From Draconibacterium mangrovi (GTDB taxonomy: Bacteria; Bacteroidota; Bacteroidia; Bacteroidales; Prolixibacteraceae), in assembly GCF_010586825.1 (NCBI RefSeq), contig NZ_JAAAGB010000001.1:992001-1056000 (forward strand): 64,000 nucleotides of DNA, written 5' to 3'. The stretch's first letter is position 1. Each line of letters begins with the position of its first letter. This document shows, piece by piece, positions 58,969-64,000 of this stretch. The position numbers and the translations under genes were made by a program. The notes below the pieces were generated by a model, which saw nothing but the letters and a program-made list of their open reading frames with translations, did not search any database and had not been told where the DNA came from.

Positions 58969-61440
58969 ATGCCTGAACTTTTTGCACAAGTAATATTACC
59001 CCTGTCGTTGCACGATAGCTTTACCTACAAGGTACCTGCATCGCTGGAAAACGAAATTGCTCCGGGGAAACGGGTAATTGTGCAGTTTGGCAAAAGGAAA
59101 TTGTATGCGGCTTTGGTCATCTCGCTTTCGGATAAAAAGCCGGATGATATGGAAATAAAGGAAGTTCAGGAAATCCTTGATGACCATCCCATAATTTTTC
59201 CGGTAAATTTTAAACTGTGGCAATGGCTCGCGCAGTATTATTGTTGCACACTGGGCGACGTGTTTCGGGCAGCGCTGCCAACCGGGTTAAAACTGGAAAG
59301 TAAATCGAAACTTTTTTTAACCGGGGTTGACGAACCGGTACAACTGAGCGCAAAGGAAGAGCTCATCATACGGCAACTACAGGAAGATGTTTCACAACTT
59401 TCGGATATCGAGCACAAACTGGGAACTGAATTTTCGTACCAGGCACTGCGCTCGCTGATGAATAAAAAAGTGGTTTATGCCGAGGAAAAGATCAGCAGCA
59501 AATACAAACCAAAAACCGAAGCATTTATTAAACTACACAGCAGCATTTCTTCCGAGAAAGTGCTTCAGGAAAAGGCCGACTCGTTGAAGCGCGCAAAAAA
59601 ACAACAGGAATTGCTTTTTCATTTTTGCACGGTTACCAATGCTTTTTCTGATGAGCAGATTAATGAAATTCCAAAAAAGGAGTTGCTGGTTGGTACTGCT
59701 TTTTCTCCTAATCTTGTAAAGGAGCTGGTAAAAAAGAAAATTCTTACTGAGCGCCAGAAACAGGTATCGAGGCTGGAGGAAGAAAAAATCGAACAGGTAA
59801 GCATTAATCTGCTGAACAAATACCAGGCAAAAGCTTACGAGGAGATTAAAACCACATTCGAAACGCAGCAGGTTACGCTGATTCACGGCATTACAGCCAG
59901 TGGCAAAACGGAGATTTACATTCATCTTATCGATGAGATGATAAAAACCGGAAGGCAGGCTTTATACCTGGTTCCGGAAATAGCACTTACCACACAAATT
60001 GTAAAACGACTGAAAAACGTTTTTGGCAACAAAGTGGGCATCTACCACTCGAAACTAAACAGCCAGGAACGTGTTGAAATATGGGAAAAAGTATTGCAGT
60101 TCAACGACAATCCGAAAGAAGGTTACCAGGTTGTTTTGGGTGCACGCTCAGCCGTGTTTTTGCCTTTCTCGAAACTGGGAATTGTTATCGTTGACGAAGA
60201 GCACGAAAATTCCTTTAAACAATTTGATCCGGCACCTCGCTACAATGCCCGAGATATGGCGGTAGTTTTGGGCTACCAGAACGATGCAAAAGTTTTGCTG
60301 GGTTCGGCAACTCCTTCGTTCGAATCGTATTACAACGCACTAAAAAACAAGTACGGACTGGTAAATCTGATGAAGCGCCACTCGGAAATGGAACTTCCCG
60401 AGATTCTGGTTGCCGACATAAAACGTGCTTATAAACGTAAACAAATGCGTTCGTTTTTAACACCCGAACTTTTCGAGATGATGGAAACTGCGCTGGAGAA
60501 AAACGAACAGATCATCCTTTTCCAAAACCGGCGGGGTTATTCACCGTACGTTGAATGTTTCTCCTGTGGCGATATTCCCAAATGCCGAAATTGCGACGTA
60601 AGTCTCACCTATCACAAGTACAAGCGGAGATTAAGTTGCCATTACTGTGGGTTTAGCTACCAGCTGCCCGACAAATGCGACAACTGTGGTTCGCCCGAAT
60701 TAAAAACACGGGGTTACGGTACCGAAAAAATTGAGGACGAGCTGAAACCTTTGTTCCGAAATGCACGAATTGCGCGTATGGATTTGGATACCACGCAGTC
60801 GAAAAATGCCTTTGCCAAAATCGTTAAAAACCTGGAGGACCGAAAAACGGATATCCTGATCGGGACTCAAATGGTGACCAAAGGACTGGATTTTGAACAT
60901 GTGAGTGTTGTGGGAATTTTAAATGCCGATAACCTGATCAACTTCCCCGATTTTAGAGCACACGAGCGTGCTTACCAGCTTATTTCGCAGGTGGCTGGCC
61001 GCGCCGGACGAAAGCACAAACAGGGGAAAGTGGTTATTCAAACTTCGCAGCCCGATCATCCGCTAATTCAACTTATTCGCGAGCAAAACTACCAGGCCAC
61101 GCTAAAAGAACAGTTTGAAGAACGCCAGCTGTTTAAATATCCGCCTTTTTACCGCCTGGTGAAAATTGTGGTGAAACACAAAAATGTTCAAAGCGTCGAC
61201 AGGGCTGCCAACCAACTGGCACAGCAACTAAAAAAACACAAACAGCTAATTGTTATGGGGCCGGAATATCCATTGATCAGCCGTATACAACTGTGGCACC
61301 ACAAAGAGATCTGGATAAAAATTGATCGAAAACTTAACCTCGATCTGGTAAAAAAAGAAATCACCGCTGCCGTAAAAGCAGTCAGGCATCTCCCATCAAA
61401 CAGCAGCTGCGTTTTTAATATCGATGTCGATCCGGCCTAA
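58969..61440 (+). CDS. priA: Primosomal replication restart helicase PriA
   Basis: An 823-residue helicase that restarts collapsed replication forks. The N-terminal 3'-DNA-binding domain is followed by the helicase core: Walker A HGITASGKTE (about 306), VDEEH (about 408). The zinc-binding insert has eight cysteines, CFSCGDIPKCRNC and CHYCGF with CDNC. The motif LGSATPSFES is motif III. Length is a little above the E. coli protein. It follows ispH by 51 bases. Confidence 0.97.
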   Translation: MPELFAQVILPLSLHDSFTYKVPASLENEIAPGKRVIVQFGKRKLYAALVISLSDKKPDDMEIKEVQEILDDHPIIFPVNFKLWQWLAQYYCCTLGDVFRAALPTGLKLESKSKLFLTGVDEPVQLSAKEELIIRQLQEDVSQLSDIEHKLGTEFSYQALRSLMNKKVVYAEEKISSKYKPKTEAFIKLHSSISSEKVLQEKADSLKRAKKQQELLFHFCTVTNAFSDEQINEIPKKELLVGTAFSPNLVKELVKKKILTERQKQVSRLEEEKIEQVSINLLNKYQAKAYEEIKTTFETQQVTLIHGITASGKTEIYIHLIDEMIKTGRQALYLVPEIALTTQIVKRLKNVFGNKVGIYHSKLNSQERVEIWEKVLQFNDNPKEGYQVVLGARSAVFLPFSKLGIVIVDEEHENSFKQFDPAPRYNARDMAVVLGYQNDAKVLLGSATPSFESYYNALKNKYGLVNLMKRHSEMELPEILVADIKRAYKRKQMRSFLTPELFEMMETALEKNEQIILFQNRRGYSPYVECFSCGDIPKCRNCDVSLTYHKYKRRLSCHYCGFSYQLPDKCDNCGSPELKTRGYGTEKIEDELKPLFRNARIARMDLDTTQSKNAFAKIVKNLEDRKTDILIGTQMVTKGLDFEHVSVVGILNADNLINFPDFRAHERAYQLISQVAGRAGRKHKQGKVVIQTSQPDHPLIQLIREQNYQATLKEQFEERQLFKYPPFYRLVKIVVKHKNVQSVDRAANQLAQQLKKHKQLIVMGPEYPLISRIQLWHHKEIWIKIDRKLNLDLVKKEITAAVKAVRHLPSNSSCVFNIDVDPA

Positions 61441-61460
61441 CGATCAGATGACCACCAGAA

Positions 61461-61485
61461 TCCAGTATCCAGTAACCAGTATCCA
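61461..61485 (+). repeat. Short CCAGTATCC direct repeat
   Basis: TCCAGTATCCAGTAACCAG and a further TATCCA form a tandem of three similar units in the gap between priA and the heptose kinase gene. It is like the CAGT-rich repeats elsewhere in the window but not identical. Confidence 0.5.
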
Positions 61486-61582
61486 TCTCACCAACAAAAC
61501 ATTTTCGATCCTTTAGCTTCCAGCGGTATCATAAAAACAGAATAAGTTTCGCTTTTTTACACTTCCTACCGTTGTTTTTTCT

Positions 61583-61590
61583 TAATTTTG
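61583..61590 (+). promoter_or_regulatory. Bacteroidota -7 element before the heptose kinase gene
   Basis: TAATTTTG matches TAnnTTTG, 18 bases before the GTG start at 61609. Confidence 0.55.
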
Positions 61591-61608
61591 TGCTCATAAC
61601 ATCGTTGT

Positions 61609-62604
61609 GTGAATAAAGCAGAAGTAGACGAAATATTCAACCGGTTTTCAAAAATACGCGCCATTGTAATTGGCGACGCTATGGTTGACACCTATCTCTG
61701 GGGAAAAGTTGACCGCTTATCTCCTGAAGCTCCGGTGCCGATTGTATCCGTTACAACACGCGAAAACCGTCTTGGCGGCGCGGCAAACGTCTCCCGAAAT
61801 ATTCAGGAACTGGGAGCTACTCCAAAACTTTTTGCGGTGGTTGGCGACGACGACAACGGTAAAGAATTCCTAAATCTTTTAGACAAACGTAAAGTCTCTT
61901 CCGAGGGGATATTTATCGATCCATCGCGAAATACAACGGTAAAAAACCGTGTAATTAGTTCCGGTAAACAAATCGTTCGAATCGACGAAGAATCAATTGA
62001 TTACATTTCGGAAGAAATGGAAAACAAATTGATCGATGCCATAAAAACAGAAATGGAAACACATCCGGTTGATGTGATCGTTTTTGTTGATTACGACAAA
62101 GGTGTGGTTACGCCAAGTTTATTTAAAACCATTAACGAACTGGCGCAGGAAAAAGGCATCCCGACCTCTGTTGATCCAAAGAAACGCAACTTTAGCAACT
62201 ATAAAAATGTATCGCTTTTTAAGCCCAACTTTAAAGAGTTTGTTGAAGGTACAAGGTTCCCGCTAAAAAAAGGCGACCTCGAAAACCTGAAAAAAGCAGC
62301 TGAAACCTTTAAAGCAGAGCACCAGTTAAAATTGATACTCATAACACTTTCAGAACTGGGAGTTTTTATCATCAATGGTGAAGAAGAACAATATTACCCG
62401 GTTGCAATTCGCGATATTGCTGATGTTTCGGGTGCCGGCGATACTGTAATAGCAGTGGCCAGTCTGGCAATGGCAGCAGGGCTCCCGCCAAAAATAATCG
62501 CACTGCTGTCGAACCTGGCAGGCGGATTAGTTTGCGAGAAAGTCGGGGTTGTTCCGGTTGATCAAACACAGCTGAAAAAAGAGATGAAATCTCAAAAAAT
62601 TTGA
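61609..62604 (+). CDS. hldE: D-glycero-beta-D-manno-heptose 7-phosphate kinase (HldE kinase domain)
   Basis: A 331-residue PfkB-family kinase corresponding to the N-terminal half of HldE. GDAMVDTYLWGKVDRLSPEAPVP starts two conserved segments (substrate site), LGGAANVSRNI is the family signature, and DVSGAGDTVIAV the catalytic PfkB motif with Asp. The cytidylyltransferase half is absent, so this is the separate kinase type (RfaE1). It makes the ADP-heptose precursor for lipopolysaccharide core. The start is GTG. Confidence 0.9.
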   Translation: MNKAEVDEIFNRFSKIRAIVIGDAMVDTYLWGKVDRLSPEAPVPIVSVTTRENRLGGAANVSRNIQELGATPKLFAVVGDDDNGKEFLNLLDKRKVSSEGIFIDPSRNTTVKNRVISSGKQIVRIDEESIDYISEEMENKLIDAIKTEMETHPVDVIVFVDYDKGVVTPSLFKTINELAQEKGIPTSVDPKKRNFSNYKNVSLFKPNFKEFVEGTRFPLKKGDLENLKKAAETFKAEHQLKLILITLSELGVFIINGEEEQYYPVAIRDIADVSGAGDTVIAVASLAMAAGLPPKIIALLSNLAGGLVCEKVGVVPVDQTQLKKEMKSQKI

Positions 62605-62631
62605 GCGCTTTTCTGTTCAAATCCAAGCGCT
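62604..62631. repeat. Inverted repeat after the heptose kinase gene
   Basis: AGCGCTT at 62604-62610 pairs with AAGCGCT at 62625-62631 around a 14-base loop. There is no T run, so terminator function is doubtful. Confidence 0.4.
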
Positions 62632-62688
62632 TACCAAATTATCCCCCGGCCTGCCCCTAAAATTTCACTTTGGTTAATGGTAAATTGT

Positions 62689-62696
62689 TAACTTTG
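62689..62696 (+). promoter_or_regulatory. Bacteroidota -7 element before parAB
   Basis: TAACTTTG matches TAnnTTTG and lies 31 bases before the parA ATG at 62728. Confidence 0.6.
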
Positions 62697-62727
62697 AAAC
62701 CGCTCAAGAATAAAAAAGACGCTATAA

Positions 62728-63528
62728 ATGGGAAAAATAATTTCGTTAGCAAACCAGAAGGGAGGAGTTGGTAAAACAACCACAACAATTAATCTGGCTG
62801 CAAGTCTGGCAGTACTTGAACAGAAGGTTCTGATTATTGACGCCGACCCGCAGGCAAATGCCACATCGGGTTTAGGATTCGACCTGAGAAATGTTCAATC
62901 GAGTATTTACGAATGTATTGTAAATGAAGTAGAAGCCGACAAAGCTATTTTAGCTACCGGTATCGATAACCTGGATATAATTCCTTCTCACATTGATTTG
63001 GTTGGTGCTGAAATTGAAATGCTAAACCTGCCGAACCGTGAGAAAGTGCTAAAATCAGCATTGGAAACGATAAAAGACAAGTACGATTTTATTTTTATCG
63101 ACTGCTCACCATCATTGGGATTAATTACGGTAAATGCCCTTACCGCGTCTGATTCTGTTATCATTCCGGTTCAGTGCGAATATTTTGCATTGGAAGGACT
63201 TGGAAAACTGCTGAATACAATTAAGATTATTCAGAACCGTTTGAACCCGGAACTGGAAATCGAAGGATTCCTGCTTACCATGTACGACGGCCGTTTAAAC
63301 CTGTCGAACCAGGTGTTGGAAGAAGTAAAACACCACTTCCAGGAAATGGTATTCGACACTGTAATTCAGCGTAACGTAAAATTAAGTGAAGCACCCAGCT
63401 ACGGAAAACCGGTGGTACTTTACGATGCAAGCTCAAAAGGAGCAATTAACCACATGAACCTGGCGCGCGAAATATTACAGCGCAATGCCATGACTAAAAT
63501 GTCGAAAGACAATGTTGTTATAAATTAA
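62728..63528 (+). CDS. parA: Chromosome partitioning ATPase ParA (Soj)
   Basis: A 266-residue Walker-type ATPase. NQKGGVGKTTTTINLAASLA is the deviant Walker A with the signature lysine, DADPQAN and FIDCSPSLG complete the nucleotide site. Length and the absence of an N-terminal DNA-binding domain mark the chromosomal Soj type. With ParB it segregates the replication origin. The start of parB follows after 16 bases. Confidence 0.96.
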   Translation: MGKIISLANQKGGVGKTTTTINLAASLAVLEQKVLIIDADPQANATSGLGFDLRNVQSSIYECIVNEVEADKAILATGIDNLDIIPSHIDLVGAEIEMLNLPNREKVLKSALETIKDKYDFIFIDCSPSLGLITVNALTASDSVIIPVQCEYFALEGLGKLLNTIKIIQNRLNPELEIEGFLLTMYDGRLNLSNQVLEEVKHHFQEMVFDTVIQRNVKLSEAPSYGKPVVLYDASSKGAINHMNLAREILQRNAMTKMSKDNVVIN

Positions 63529-63544
63529 ACATTCTTAAGTAAGT

Positions 63545-64000
63545 ATGATGGCAAAAAGGAATGCACTTGGAAGAGGATTAGGCGCATTGATCGACGATGC
63601 TGAAAAAATGCAGCAAGGCGCCGGACTGGATGAAATTGAATTAAGCAAGATTGAAGCAAATCCTTTTCAACCCCGCACAAAATTTGACGAAGAGGCACTG
63701 GCAGAGCTTTCAGCCTCGATCAAAGAAATTGGATTGATACAGCCCATTACCTTACGAAAAGTTGGTGACAACAAATACCAGATCATTGCCGGAGAACGTC
63801 GTTTCAGAGCATCGCAACTGGCAGGGTTGAATAAAATACCGGCTTATGTGCGCAAAGCCAAAGATGATGGTATGCTGGAAATGGCGCTGGTTGAAAACAT
63901 TCAGCGTGAAGACCTCGATTCCATTGAAATTGCACTAAGCTACCAACGCCTGATGGATGAGTTGGAATACACGCAGGAAGAACTGAGTGGCCGTGTAGGT
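63545..64000 (+). CDS. parB: ParB chromosome partitioning protein, N-terminal part
   Basis: The reading frame runs from ATG 63545 (MMAKRNALGRGLGALIDDA) to the edge of the window, 152 codons; the end is missing. NPFQPRTKF (box I), IAGERRFRASQLAGL (box II, CTPase motif) and ALVENIQREDLDSIE define ParB/Spo0J. It binds parS sites near the origin and loads SMC. A second ATG directly follows the first. No clear parS site was found in the window. Confidence 0.95.
   Translation, partial: MMAKRNALGRGLGALIDDAEKMQQGAGLDEIELSKIEANPFQPRTKFDEEALAELSASIKEIGLIQPITLRKVGDNKYQIIAGERRFRASQLAGLNKIPAYVRKAKDDGMLEMALVENIQREDLDSIEIALSYQRLMDELEYTQEELSGRVG

Overview
The window reads as chromosome of a Bacteroidota bacterium, probably a marine or sediment member of the Marinilabiliales/Prolixibacteraceae type (an inference). 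The grounds are a type IX secretion protein (PorQ), a CcoN-CcoO fusion, a head-GIN/DUF4097 envelope cluster, a TonB-plug protein, and many starts preceded by the Bacteroidota -7 element TAnnTTTG. Shine-Dalgarno sequences are weak throughout. Gene density is high and no transposase, integrase, phage gene or CRISPR array is visible.

Layout. 1-10.1 kb: the end of a quinone-linked NrfD membrane subunit, a membrane cytochrome c, then a complete cbb3 oxidase locus (ccoS-ccoNO-ccoQ-ccoP-ccoG-ccoH-safE-like-ccoI). 10.2-16.5 kb: a GT2 glycosyltransferase followed by three large membrane glycosyltransferase-like proteins. 16.6-28.4 kb: an SLC12-like transporter and housekeeping genes (coaD, a Nudix hydrolase, pyrE, birA, rsfS, ftsH, a LUD protein, cdsA, pssA). 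28.4-30.0 kb: a repeat-rich intergenic stretch with a possible structured RNA, and a sigma-54-type response regulator without a DNA-binding domain.

30.2-44.5 kb is the most unusual part: a sulfur and electron-transfer island. One minus-strand operon encodes a Psr/Phs-like molybdoenzyme (A, B, C subunits), a YeeE/YedE sulfur channel split over two genes, and two membrane-anchored rhodanese-fold proteins that lack the usual active-site cysteine but share a C-terminal tail ending in Gly-Gly-Cys. On the plus strand is a Rieske protein next to a cytochrome b fused to a multiheme cytochrome c with 11 CxxCH motifs and one CX4CH. A second minus-strand operon encodes an SQR-like flavoprotein, a DUF1641 protein, a TusE/DsrC-like protein with a single C-terminal cysteine, and a DsrE-type protein. 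A Crp/Fnr regulator, two candidate Crp/Fnr boxes and mobA (molybdenum cofactor) complete the set. My inference is an oxygen-regulated system in which sulfane sulfur is made or consumed outside the inner membrane, carried and imported as persulfide, and passed to cytoplasmic carriers, while quinol is coupled to a b-type/multiheme c complex.

44.5-49 kb: tRNA-His, then an ECF sigma factor, a probable anti-sigma factor and four envelope proteins. 49-57.3 kb: assorted metabolic and envelope genes ending in porQ. 57.3-64 kb: cmk, ispH, priA, hldE-type kinase, parA and the start of parB, which runs off the window. Six-frame reading shows nothing convincing between genes beyond the repeats, terminators and promoters listed.
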